Assembly: GCA_947089145.1 (NCBI GenBank)
Contig: CAMUJH010000048.1
Coordinates: 1-33,436, forward strand
Length of the DNA stretch: 33,436 bases
Source of the DNA: an uncultured Hungatella sp.
GTDB taxonomy: Bacteria; Bacillota; Clostridia; Lachnospirales; Lachnospiraceae
Direction of reading: 5' to 3'
In this document: positions 8,779 to 17,095 of the stretch, in pieces
How positions within the stretch are numbered: the stretch's first letter is position 1
How the letters are laid out: each line of letters starts with the position of its first letter
The notes under the pieces: generated by a model
What the model was told of the DNA's origin: nothing
Databases searched by the model: none
What the model saw: the letters and a program-made list of their open reading frames with translations, nothing else
Made by a program: the position numbers and the translations under genes

Positions 8779-8853
8779 ACCTGCATGGGCCGGCAGGGAA
8801 CGCACCGCCACACATAAAAGCCCGGCGGGCGCAACTGGCATCCCTGAATTTAT

Positions 8854-8879
8854 GCCGCCTGACCGGCGGCGGGACTTTT
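8854..8879 (+). terminator. Probable terminator after ridA
   Basis: GCCGCC (8854-8859) pairs with GGCGGC (8865-8870) around a 5-base loop. The following tail is short (GGGACTTTT), so termination efficiency is uncertain. Confidence 0.4.
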
Positions 8880-8947
8880 AAGGTAAGCCTGAGGCAATAC
8901 CCTCAGAGATATGGCAGCAACACCAACAGACAGGAGCAGTGAATACC

Positions 8948-9211
8948 ATGAGATTTGAGATGACCCCCCAGGGGGTGTGTTCTACCAAGATTTGTTTTGA
9001 TTTAAATGACAATGTGGTAACCAATGTGGCTTTTACCAATGGCTGCAACGGCAACCTGAAGGCGATCTGCAAGGTTATAGACGGCATGACCGTGGAGCAG
9101 ATAGAGGGATATTTTATCGGCAACCTATGCGGAAGGAAAAATACTTCCTGCGCAGATCAGCTGGCGCGGGTGGTGCGGAAGGCCTACGAGGAGTCGAAGA
9201 AGGCTGTCTGA
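8948..9211 (+). CDS. TSCPD domain-containing small protein
   Basis: 87 residues. The ATG at 8948 is preferred to the GTG at 8939 because AGGAG at 8932-8936 would be only two bases from the GTG. The diagnostic motif near the C-terminus is seen as NTSCADQLARVV, with further cysteines in VCSTKICF, NGCNG and NLCGRK. In the ribonucleotide reductase/NrdJ setting, TSCPD domains bind metal and assist nucleotide chemistry. Stand-alone versions like this one are common in Firmicutes and of unknown function. A terminator follows at 9238. Confidence 0.85.
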   Translation: MRFEMTPQGVCSTKICFDLNDNVVTNVAFTNGCNGNLKAICKVIDGMTVEQIEGYFIGNLCGRKNTSCADQLARVVRKAYEESKKAV

Positions 9212-9237
9212 CAAGCCGGCAGCCTTATATGAAAAGC

Positions 9238-9262
9238 GGTCCTGCGGGAGCAGGGCCTTTTT
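9238..9262 (+). terminator. Rho-independent terminator after the TSCPD gene
   Basis: GGTCCTGC (9238-9245) pairs with GCAGGGCC (9250-9257), with one G-T wobble and a 4-base loop, followed by TTTTTG. Confidence 0.8.
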
Positions 9263-9402
9263 GAAGTCGAAAAACAGATGGGACACATGTACAAAGACGG
9301 CCGGGAGCACGCTGGAATCTGCGGAAGGCGGAGCAGGCAGGAATGATTTTCGGACACGATCCGGTACAATGGCAAAAGGCAGGAAGAAAAGGCGGTAGGA
9401 GA

Positions 9403-11718
9403 ATGGATAAATACGAGATGCTGAATCCCATGCAGAGAGAGGCTGTTTTCTGTACAGAAGGGCCTCTTTTGATTCTGGCAGGGGCCGGGTCCGGAAAAAC
9501 AAGGGTTCTGACCCACAGGATTGCCTATTTGATTGAAGAAAAGCAGGTAAAGCCATGGAATATTATGGCGATTACATTTACGAATAAAGCGGCAGGGGAG
9601 ATGCGGGAGAGAGTGGACCGGCAGGTGGAGTTTGGGGCGGACAGTGTCTGGGTCAGCACCTTCCATTCGGCCTGCGTCAGGATTTTGCGCCGGCATATTG
9701 AATTTCTGGGATTTGAGACGAATTTCAGCATCTATGACACAGATGACCAGAAGACAGCCATAAAACAGGTCTATAGGGCCATGAATGTGGATCATCGGAT
9801 GTATAAAGAGCGGGTGGTAATGTCGGAGATATCCAGGGCTAAGGATCAGCTGATTACCCCGGCGGAGTACATGAAAAGCGCGGCGGGCAGTGTCTATGAC
9901 GAGACAGTGGCCAGGATTTATGAGGAGTATCAGAAATTTTTAAAGAGGAACAATGCCCTGGATTTTGACGATCTCATTGTGAAGACTGTAGAGCTGTTCA
10001 GGGCACAGCACCAGGTGCTGGATTACTACCAGGAGCGTTTCCGCTACATCATGGTGGATGAGTATCAGGACACTAACAAGGCCCAGTTTGAACTGGTGCG
10101 TCTTCTGGCGGATAAGTATAAGAATCTGTGCGTGGTAGGTGATGATGACCAGTCTATTTACAAGTTCCGCGGGGCGGATATCAGAAATATCTTAAGCTTT
10201 GAGGATTCCTTTCCCGGAACAAAGGTGATCAAGCTGGAGCAGAATTACCGTTCCACTCAGAACATTCTGGACGGGGCTAATCAGGTGATCCGCAACAATA
10301 AGGGAAGGAAAGATAAGACGCTGTGGACAGCCAATGACAGGGGCCAGTGCCTAAAATACCGGCAGTTTGACCAGGCAGGTGACGAGGCAGAATTTATTGT
10401 CCGGAATATTCTGTCAAAGGGATATTCCTATGAGGACTGCGTGGTGCTTTACCGGACCAACGCCCAGTCCAGGCTTTTGGAGGAACAGTGCATCCGGTTT
10501 AATGTGCCTTACCGGCTGGTGGGGGGAGTGAATTTTTACCAGAGAAAAGAGATCAAAGATATTCTCTGCTATTTGAAAACCATTTCCAACGGCAAAGATG
10601 ATCTGGCTGTAAGCCGCATTGTCAATGTTCCCAGAAGGGGAATCGGCACCGCCTCCATAGGGAAAATGACCATTTTTGCGTCAGCCAATGATTACAGCCT
10701 TTATGAGGCCATGTGCCGGGCCAGAGTGATTCCGGGCCTTGGAAAGGCGGCGGATAAGGTAATCCGGTTTACGGATCTTGTGGAAGAGTTCCGAAGGAGA
10801 ATGGGGGAAGAGGAGTATTCTCTGCGGCAGCTGATAGAGGATGTTCTGGTGGAAACCGGGTACAAGGCGGAGCTGGAGGCGGAAGGCGACGTGGAGGCGG
10901 AAAGCCGTCTGGAGAATATTAATGAATTGATCAATAAGGTTGTAAGCTATTGCCAGGAGGCAGAGAATCCTACGCTGGAAGAGTTTCTGGAGGAGGTGTC
11001 TCTGGTGGCTGACGTGGACGCCCTGGACAGTTCGGAGCAGAAGGTGACCCTTATGACTCTTCACAGCGCCAAGGGCCTGGAGTTTGACAATGTGTATTTA
11101 AGCGGCATGGAAGAAGGCCTGTTTCCCAGCTACATGTCCATTATGTCCGGGGAGGAAGGGGACATGGAGGAGGAGCGGCGCTTATGCTATGTGGGCATGA
11201 CACGGGCAAAGAAGCATTTGTTTCTCACAGGGGCCAGAATGCGCATGGTGAACGGGGAAACCAGGTACAGCAGACGCAGCCGGTTCCTGGAGGAGATTCC
11301 GGAAGAGCTTTTTGAGAAAAAGGACACAAAGACCAGGCTTTCTTTTGGGGAGGCGGATGGAGCCAGGGAGGAGGCCGGCTCTTGGAGCGGCAAAAGGGAG
11401 CAGGGGGAGGGAAGGAGAGGCGGCAGAGGGATCAGCCGGGGAGGAAGCGGGGGTAACAGTTTTCAGCCGGGATTTAATCCTTATGCATCCCAGACTTCAG
11501 GAACCAAAACCCCGGGATTTGGGAAAAGCTTCTCTGTGGAAAAGGCGAAAACTTTGGACTACCAGGTTGGAGACAGGGTTACCAGCGTAAAATTCGGCTC
11601 AGGGATCGTGGAAAACATTAAAGACGGGCCAAAGGATTATGAGGTAACCGTAAATTTTGATAAGGCGGGAGTAAAAAAGATGTTTGCCTCTTTTGCAAAA
11701 CTGCAGAAGGAAGACTAG
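9403..11718 (+). CDS. pcrA: ATP-dependent DNA helicase PcrA/UvrD
   Basis: 771 residues from ATG 9403, where MDKYEMLNPMQREAV matches the canonical N-terminus; the reading frame opens 20 codons earlier. SF1A motifs in order: Walker A AGAGSGKT, motif Ia ITFTNKAAGEM, Walker B VDEYQDTN, motif III GDDDQSIYKFRGAD, motif IV QNYRST, motif V LMTLHSAKGLEFDNV and motif VI RLCYVGMTRAKK. A Gly/Arg-rich linker (about residues 650-695) leads to the C-terminal Tudor-like module VGDRVTSVKFGSG, which in PcrA binds RNA polymerase. It unwinds DNA in repair, removes RecA and supports plasmid replication. Intact. Confidence 0.96.
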   Translation: MDKYEMLNPMQREAVFCTEGPLLILAGAGSGKTRVLTHRIAYLIEEKQVKPWNIMAITFTNKAAGEMRERVDRQVEFGADSVWVSTFHSACVRILRRHIEFLGFETNFSIYDTDDQKTAIKQVYRAMNVDHRMYKERVVMSEISRAKDQLITPAEYMKSAAGSVYDETVARIYEEYQKFLKRNNALDFDDLIVKTVELFRAQHQVLDYYQERFRYIMVDEYQDTNKAQFELVRLLADKYKNLCVVGDDDQSIYKFRGADIRNILSFEDSFPGTKVIKLEQNYRSTQNILDGANQVIRNNKGRKDKTLWTANDRGQCLKYRQFDQAGDEAEFIVRNILSKGYSYEDCVVLYRTNAQSRLLEEQCIRFNVPYRLVGGVNFYQRKEIKDILCYLKTISNGKDDLAVSRIVNVPRRGIGTASIGKMTIFASANDYSLYEAMCRARVIPGLGKAADKVIRFTDLVEEFRRRMGEEEYSLRQLIEDVLVETGYKAELEAEGDVEAESRLENINELINKVVSYCQEAENPTLEEFLEEVSLVADVDALDSSEQKVTLMTLHSAKGLEFDNVYLSGMEEGLFPSYMSIMSGEEGDMEEERRLCYVGMTRAKKHLFLTGARMRMVNGETRYSRRSRFLEEIPEELFEKKDTKTRLSFGEADGAREEAGSWSGKREQGEGRRGGRGISRGGSGGNSFQPGFNPYASQTSGTKTPGFGKSFSVEKAKTLDYQVGDRVTSVKFGSGIVENIKDGPKDYEVTVNFDKAGVKKMFASFAKLQKED

Positions 11719-11768
11719 CGTGTTTGAAAAATGATTTTTGCCGGACACACGGAGGTTTGGAAGTTATT

Positions 11769-11777
11769 GTTCACTGC
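11769..11777. repeat. Left flanking direct repeat (target-site duplication)
   Basis: GTTCACTGC lies immediately left of the element and is repeated exactly at 11958-11966 immediately right of it. Exact flanking repeats of 7-9 bp (the boundary is ambiguous by one base per side) are what DNA transposition leaves. Confidence 0.7.
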
Positions 11778-11957
11778 CAATGTCATTTAGTTAAGGTTGC
11801 TGCAGGCCCCAAGGGCTCCATCTCCTGCCAGGGTTCAGAATTGCCAAACGTTCCGAAGAGCCCGAAAAACAGGTCTCTTCTCCTTGGCATTAATTCACCC
11901 TGACAGGAGATGGAGCCCTTGGGGCCAAAGCAGAATCCGCTTAACTAAATGACATTG
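11778..11957 (+). mobile_element. Palindromic MITE-like / structured-RNA element, copy 1
   Basis: 180 bp, no coding capacity. Perfect 18-bp terminal inverted repeats are at 11778-11795 and 11940-11957. Inside is a long stem (11805-11833 with 11898-11926, one mismatch), then TGCCAA/TTGGCA (11842-11847/11884-11889), then GAAGAG/CTCTTC (11855-11860/11875-11880) closing on an A-rich loop. It is flanked by GTTCACTGC direct repeats. Copy 2 at about 33084-33275 conserves the loop sequence and the fold, with compensatory changes in the stems. It could be a non-autonomous transposable element, a structured RNA, or both. I recognise no known Rfam-type motif. Confidence 0.75.
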
Positions 11958-11966
11958 GTTCACTGC
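11958..11966. repeat. Right flanking direct repeat (target-site duplication)
   Basis: GTTCACTGC, identical to 11769-11777 and abutting the right terminal inverted repeat. Confidence 0.7.
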
Positions 11967-12117
11967 ACGTAATGACAGCGAACCAGGCCGACCACCGCTG
12001 CGGGCGATTTTAAATGGCGGTGTGGGTTACAGTCTGCTGGGCACCAGTGAACTGTAATGTTTGGAATAAAATTTCCATGATTTGGGTAAAATTAGGATAG
12101 TAAATTCATGGAAAAGG

Positions 12118-12150
12118 TGGTATAATGTCCATATAGGCAATGGACATTAT
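12118..12150 (+). promoter_or_regulatory. Extended -10 promoter overlapped by an operator-like palindrome
   Basis: TGG-TATAAT (12118-12126) forms an extended -10. An 11-bp perfect inverted repeat, ATAATGTCCAT (12122-12132) with ATGGACATTAT (12140-12150), begins within the -10 and covers the start point, suggesting a repressor site. A second repeat (TTTCCATGA and TCATGGAAA) lies just upstream between about 12072 and 12114. The regulator is unknown. Confidence 0.55.
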
Positions 12151-12199
12151 AGAAAGAACAGAGGCCGAAAAGGATAACCAGGAAAGGAAGGATCGGACA

Positions 12200-12508
12200 A
12201 TGAATAAATTAGACATCATGGGCAAGGACGCCATGAATCGCATGGAGGATATTATGAACTCCACAAGACTCAATGAATTCCTCCACAGAAAAGAAGAAGA
12301 GGACAAGAAGAAAAACAATATCCTGTGGGCTCTTGCCATTATCGGAGCCGTAGCTGCCATCGCAGCCATCGCATATGCCGTGTATCGTTTCTTCACACCG
12401 GACTATCTGGAAGATTTTGAGGACGATTTTGACGATGACTTTGACGATGATTTTTTTGAGGACGAGTCGGACTCAGAAAAAGAGGAGAAGAAAGACACGG
12501 AGGAATAG
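12200..12508 (+). CDS. Small single-pass membrane protein with acidic tail
   Basis: 102 residues from ATG 12200, preceded by an AGGAAGGA-type site. Layout: a charged helical N-terminus (residues 1-40, with Glu/Lys-rich LHRKEEEDKKK), one hydrophobic segment (about 41-62, LWALAIIGAVAAIAAIAYAV), then a tail of Asp/Glu/Phe repeats (EDDFDDDFDDDF) and a Glu/Lys end. The topology is probably tail-out or tail-in single pass; it cannot be decided from sequence. I do not recognise a functionally characterised family. It is monocistronic between a palindrome-covered promoter and a strong terminator, so it looks individually regulated. Confidence 0.75.
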   Translation: MNKLDIMGKDAMNRMEDIMNSTRLNEFLHRKEEEDKKKNNILWALAIIGAVAAIAAIAYAVYRFFTPDYLEDFEDDFDDDFDDDFFEDESDSEKEEKKDTEE

Positions 12509-12531
12509 GCCAACAATATAAAGGAAACATC

Positions 12532-12564
12532 AAAGGGATATTGCACAGGCAATGTCCCTTTTTT
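12532..12564 (+). terminator. Rho-independent terminator after the small membrane protein
   Basis: AAAGGGATATTGC (12532-12544) pairs with GCAATGTCCCTTT (from 12549) with one mismatch and a 4-base loop, followed by a run of T. Confidence 0.88.
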
Positions 12565-12619
12565 AGACAATGATTTTAAAGGTGCAGAACCTTTGTTCTG
12601 ACAGAAAGGAATCCCGGAC

Positions 12620-14260
12620 ATGAAAAAAGGACAAGTTTATACAGGTATCGTGGACAGAATGGAATTTCCCAACAGAGGAGTGGTCTACATAGACAATGAA
12701 AAGGCGGTTGTAAAAAACGGGCTTCCGGGACAGGAGATCACATTTGCCGTAAATAAAAAGAGAAACGGAAAATGCGAGGGCCGGCTTTTAAAGGTGGAGA
12801 GGGAGTCGCCCCTGGAGACGGAGAAAAACAGATGCCCTCACTTTGGAACCTGCGGCGGCTGCCTTATGCAGAGCATTCCTTACGGGGAGCAGGTTCGCAT
12901 TAAAAGAGAGCAGATGAAGGCCCTGATCGGGGAGGTGGAGGTAAAGCCAAGCCCTATATGGGAGGAGTACCGCAATAAGATGGAATTTTCCTTTGGAGAT
13001 GAGGAAAAGGGAGGCCCCTTAGCTTTGGGGATGCACCGGAGAGGAAGCTTCCACGATGTGGTCAATGCGGATGGCTGCCGGATCGTGCATCCGGACTTCA
13101 CCCGGATTCTTATTGCTGCCAGAACGTATTTCGGGGAAAAGGGGATTCCTTTTTATAGAAAGCTGAGGCATGAGGGATACCTGCGCCATCTGTTGGTGCG
13201 CAGGGCAGTGAAGACCGGGGAAATACTGGCGGCTTTGGTTGTTTCCGGGCAGACAGAATGCCTGGAAGAACTGGGAATCAAAGAGGAGGCTTTGCTTAAG
13301 GGGTGGAGGGACTGCCTTCTGGCTCTTCCTTTAGAGGGGAAATTTGCGGGTATTCTGCACATCCGAAACAACAGTCTGGCGGATGTGGTGCAAAGCGACA
13401 AAACCAGTATCCTGTACGGCCAGGATTATTTTTATGAGGATCTTCTTGGACTCCGGTTTAAAATTTCACCGTTTTCTTTTTTTCAGACCAACTCCTTAGG
13501 GGCGGAGGTGCTGTATGGCCTGGTGCGGGAATATGTGGGGGATACCGAAGGAAAGGTGATTTTTGACCTTTACAGCGGGACAGGAACCATTGCCCAGGTG
13601 CTGGCTCCTGTTGCGAAGAAGGTGGTAGGCGTGGAGATCGTGGAAGAGGCGGTGGAGGCAGCAAAAGAGAATGCTGCCAGAAACGGCCTTGAAAACTGCC
13701 AGTTTATTGCCGGCGACGTGATGAAAGTGGTGGGAGATCTGGATGTGAGGCCGGATCTGATTGTACTGGACCCTCCCAGAGACGGAATTCACCCTAAGGC
13801 ATTGGAGAAAATTATGGGTTTTGGGGTGGAGAAGATCGTGTATATTTCCTGCAAGCCTACCAGCTTGGTGCGGGATCTGGAGACGATTTTGGCGAGCGGA
13901 TATGAGGTGGAGAGGGCTTGCTGCGTGGATATGTTTCCGTCTACGGGGAATATAGAGTCGGTATGTTTATTGTCCAAACTTCATTCAGGTCAACATATCG
14001 AGGTTGAGCTTCAGATGGACGAGCTTGATTTGACGGCTGCGGAGAGCAAGGCAACCTATGAGGAAATCAAGGATTATGTGTTGGAGCATAGTGGACTAAA
14101 GGTAAGTAATCTTTATATTGCACAGATAAAGCAGAAGTGTGGTATAATTGAGAGGGTGAATTATAATCTGCCGAAATCGGAAAATTCCAGACAGCCGAAA
14201 TGCCCGCCAGAGAAAGAAGCAGCTATAAGGGAAGCGTTGGAGCATTTTCGTATGATTTGA
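12620..14260 (+). CDS. rlmD: 23S rRNA (uracil-5-)-methyltransferase RlmD with island-derived C-terminus
   Basis: 546 residues. N-terminal TRAM-like domain, then the Fe-S cysteine cluster CPHFGTCGGC (about 72-81), the RNA-binding central region, SPFSFFQTNS, the SAM motif FDLYSGTGTIAQVL, the catalytic-loop DPPRDG and the nucleophile Cys in VYISCKPTSLVRDL. It methylates a uridine of 23S rRNA to m5U. The catalytic core ends near residue 455 (CLLSKLHSG). The remaining about 91 residues (from MDELDLTAAESKATYEEIKD on) lie downstream of the left 30-bp direct repeat, so they are encoded by the inserted island. The insertion thus replaced the native 3' end without truncating the enzyme. All catalytic motifs are present; activity is probably retained. 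Confidence 0.92.
   Translation: MKKGQVYTGIVDRMEFPNRGVVYIDNEKAVVKNGLPGQEITFAVNKKRNGKCEGRLLKVERESPLETEKNRCPHFGTCGGCLMQSIPYGEQVRIKREQMKALIGEVEVKPSPIWEEYRNKMEFSFGDEEKGGPLALGMHRRGSFHDVVNADGCRIVHPDFTRILIAARTYFGEKGIPFYRKLRHEGYLRHLLVRRAVKTGEILAALVVSGQTECLEELGIKEEALLKGWRDCLLALPLEGKFAGILHIRNNSLADVVQSDKTSILYGQDYFYEDLLGLRFKISPFSFFQTNSLGAEVLYGLVREYVGDTEGKVIFDLYSGTGTIAQVLAPVAKKVVGVEIVEEAVEAAKENAARNGLENCQFIAGDVMKVVGDLDVRPDLIVLDPPRDGIHPKALEKIMGFGVEKIVYISCKPTSLVRDLETILASGYEVERACCVDMFPSTGNIESVCLLSKLHSGQHIEVELQMDELDLTAAESKATYEEIKDYVLEHSGLKVSNLYIAQIKQKCGIIERVNYNLPKSENSRQPKCPPEKEAAIREALEHFRMI
13955..13984. repeat. attL-like 30-bp direct repeat in rlmD
   Basis: Thirty bases, starting GAGTCGGTATG and ending AAACTTCAT, occur identically at 17921-17950. 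About 27 bp further upstream the two copies are also alignable but diverged (both begin GATATGTTT). This is the pattern of an integration core inside a conserved 3' gene end. Confidence 0.85.
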
Positions 14261-14396
14261 GGGTAGCTTAGAATTAAAATTTCAGTTAAAAAGTGATACA
14301 AATACCATTCAAATGTGCTATTATTGAAATATTAGAATATATGATATAGAATAACAAAAATTGGATAACAGCCATATAAAATATTGAGGGAATAAG

Positions 14397-16130
14397 ATGA
14401 TAGAAATCCATGATGAGTTGCTATTAAAAGAAATAATAAGCTTTTGCGAGAGTATAAAAGATGAAGAAGAATTAAAAAGGCTTCAGGAAAATAATAAAGA
14501 GCTGCCTTTTCACCCACTTGATCCTGAAGTGAAAAATCAACTTGATACATTAAAGAAAAAGGGAACTATAAAAAGAGATGGAGAAAAACCAATTATTGAG
14601 CTATCATATGAGATGAATGGAGAAATTGACAAATTATGGAATATGCTAATAGAGAAAGCTATAATTTGTCTGCGCTACTTTGACAAAAGAAAGCCGTTTA
14701 TGCAGAATGGAAAACAACCATATGTATATGGACTTGATTCTTTGGAAGATTATCATAAAAAGTATATCGATTTTGAAGGTGTTTTGTATGGGAGTGATGC
14801 ATATTATCGGGATCATGTTTTTCATGTGATTCGAGTATGGTTGCTAGGAGTGTATTTGCTACTAAATGATAATACATATATTACTAATGGAGGTAAACGC
14901 CTAGTTGATGCTATACATTTTGAGGGTGATAGCGAAATGACAGTATGTTGTATTGATAAAAGTGAAATAGACAATAATTATCTGGAAAAGCTCAATGAAA
15001 ATAGTATTTTTATTAATAAGAATGGAAAGTCATATAAGATTCATAAAGACAAGACCGATGGTCATAATTATGTATTGACTCCATCAAATAGTTTTAGTAG
15101 TGAAATAAATATTCTCGAAAAAATAAGTATGTGGACCTTGATGGCTTTATGTCATGATCTGGGATATCCTCTTGAAAAATCGAAGAAAATTTTAACAAAA
15201 ACCGAAAATATGATGGAGGCATTTGTATCGTAACTCAAAATAAATGGTGATTTGAGATTTGATGGAACAAGGGATTCTAATAATAAAGACATTATACTTT
15301 TTACAAGTAAAAAAATGAAAGCTATAGATGATGATGGTGAAATAGCAACATATAAAGCAAGTGTTCAAGAAAAATATAAATTTAAATATATGCTTTCATT
15401 AGAGGCTTTTGCACACGGTGTAATTAGTTCTATAATAATATATAAAAAACTGAATTACTTCAAAGAAACGGATAATAATTCGGATGCTAATTATATATTC
15501 CAAGAGGAAGATGCGCGACAATTCTATATCAGGAGGGATATTCTAAGGGCTATGGCATCGCATACATGTCAAGATATTTATCATATAGATGTTGCAACTT
15601 TTCCTATGTTGCTTTTTGTGTGTGATGAATTGCAGGAATGGGGAAGAAAGTCATGGAAAAGTATGTATAAAGGTGTGACCAACAATGCTGTACGATTATC
15701 TATAGAAACTTTTAATTCAGATAAAATTGAGTATGAAGAAGAAATAGACATGTCTAATGCAGGGAATCAGCAATTAGTGGATAATATTGAACGTATCTTA
15801 AGCCATCAATATATGTTATATCAAACTACATTTAGAGATGGCCAGTACACAGCAAGGAGAAAATTTGATTTTAAGAAACATATTCATATAAAAATTAGTG
15901 AAGAATATAAAAGTATAAAACAAATTGACATTGATTTTAGTATTAATCATGGTTCGGATGATAATACGTTTTTATTATCAATTAGAAATTCAGGTAATAC
16001 TGACAAAGGTAAAAAGTCAAAGGTAAAATATCTGACGGAATCTTTATCGGAACTGTTAAAGCCCTATATAGAAAATCGAAAATATGGTGTATGTGAAATG
16101 AAAGATGATAGAGAGGAAGTAAAAGAATGA
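14397..16130 (+). pseudogene. HD-domain phosphohydrolase-like gene interrupted by an in-frame TAA
   Basis: One frame of 578 codons broken only by TAA at 15231-15233 (codon 279). The HD metal ligands are spread over both halves: YRDHVFH (H140), CHDLGYP (H253, D254), AFAHG (H340), ASHT (H389) and CDELQEW (D410). This is the order expected for an HD phosphohydrolase, so the two pieces were one protein. The upstream piece alone keeps the core HD pair but not the later ligands. HD enzymes of this kind usually hydrolyse nucleotides or phosphomonoesters. The 3' end overlaps the radical SAM start by 4 bases (ATGA), so they form one operon. Specific function unknown. Confidence 0.75.
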
Positions 16131-17090
16131 AGCAAATTTCTATAGAAATAATACATAAATGTCCTAATAAGTGTCTCCATTGCTTTTCTTATTCTGATAT
16201 AACTCGGACGATGAAGCTTAGTACAGATAAAATTCTTAGCATAATAGACAGTGCTAAAGAACTAAATACAGAAATAATAAGTATATCTGGAGGCGAACCT
16301 TTTTTGCATGAAGGGCTAGTAGAAATTGTTCAGTATGCTAAAATGCAGGGAATAAAGATATATATATACGAGCGGTATAATAATAGTGCATGCAGACCAA
16401 GCTTGCAATATAAATGTTGAGACACTTAAACTTATTAAAAACGCTGGTGTCGATAAAATAATATTTGATTTACCAGCTATTGATGAGCAAATTTATGATG
16501 AATTTATGGGAACAAAAGGCTATCAACATTATGCTTTGGAAAGTATCCGTTTATGTAAGAATTTGGGGATTTTTACGGAAATTCATTTTGTACCTACGAA
16601 AATTAATGTTGGTCAAATTGATGATATATTGGATTTTGCTGAAAGGGAAAATCTAGATATTGTTAGTTTTTTAGGATTAATTCCGCATGGGAGAGCAAAT
16701 GAGTATAGAAAGAGACTATATTTAGATACATTTGAAAATACTCAGTTAAAGTATAAATTGCATAAGTTGAAAAGTTCAAGTGTGCGAGTGGGTATTCCGC
16801 TACAATATGAGGACAACGAATATAGATGTTATGCGGGAAGAACAAAATTATGTATTAGGTATGATGGGAAGGTTTTTGGCTGCGAAGCATTTAAATATGT
16901 TCAGCTATATGATGATGATGGTGATGTTATATATCCTGATTCAATTTATGAAAGAGATTTAGTTGATATATATTATAATTCTGTCTATTTAAAAAGAGAA
17001 AGAATATATGTTGAAGAACAAATGTGTGAAGGTAATTGCCAAGAAAAATGTCCTGTTCAGAGAATGATGAGGAAAGTTGCAGGTTTATAA
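16127..17090 (+). pseudogene. Radical SAM protein with SPASM-like C-terminus, frameshifted
   Basis: The N-terminal frame (to 16420) has the CX3CX2C cluster motif HKCPNKCLHC (Cys 12, 16, 19) and the SAM-binding GGEP in ISISGGEPFLHEG. The C-terminal frame (from about 16360 to 17090) continues with YTSGI and ends with extra cysteines (RCYAGRTKLC, GCEAF, CEGNCQEKC), resembling an auxiliary-cluster SPASM/Twitch region. The break lies in the TA-repeat around 16355-16370, a plausible slippage site. Such enzymes install radical modifications on peptides, tRNA or nucleotides. It overlaps the HD gene by 4 bases and is followed 5 bases later by the DUF2284 gene. Confidence 0.8.
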
Positions 17091-17095
17091 AAGAT

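Larger units (their letters stand above)
11719..12120. other. Intergenic region hosting the palindromic insertion
   Basis: No coding frame is supported. It holds the 180-bp palindromic element at 11778-11957 and, beyond it, further copies of GTTCACTG-type words (CAGTGAAC near 12047) with no clear structure. The reversed CAGTGAAC with the GTTCACTGC direct repeats suggests that the host sequence was itself an imperfect palindrome before insertion. Confidence 0.5.

Noticed and set aside
11778-11957. CRISPR repeat or attC-type integron site
   Set aside because: No repeat-spacer periodicity, only dispersed copies, and no integrase or cas genes. The long covarying stem does not fit attC R/L boxes.
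11778-11957. Retron msr-msd or group II intron fragment
   Set aside because: No reverse transcriptase ORF in the window and no domain V-like motif.
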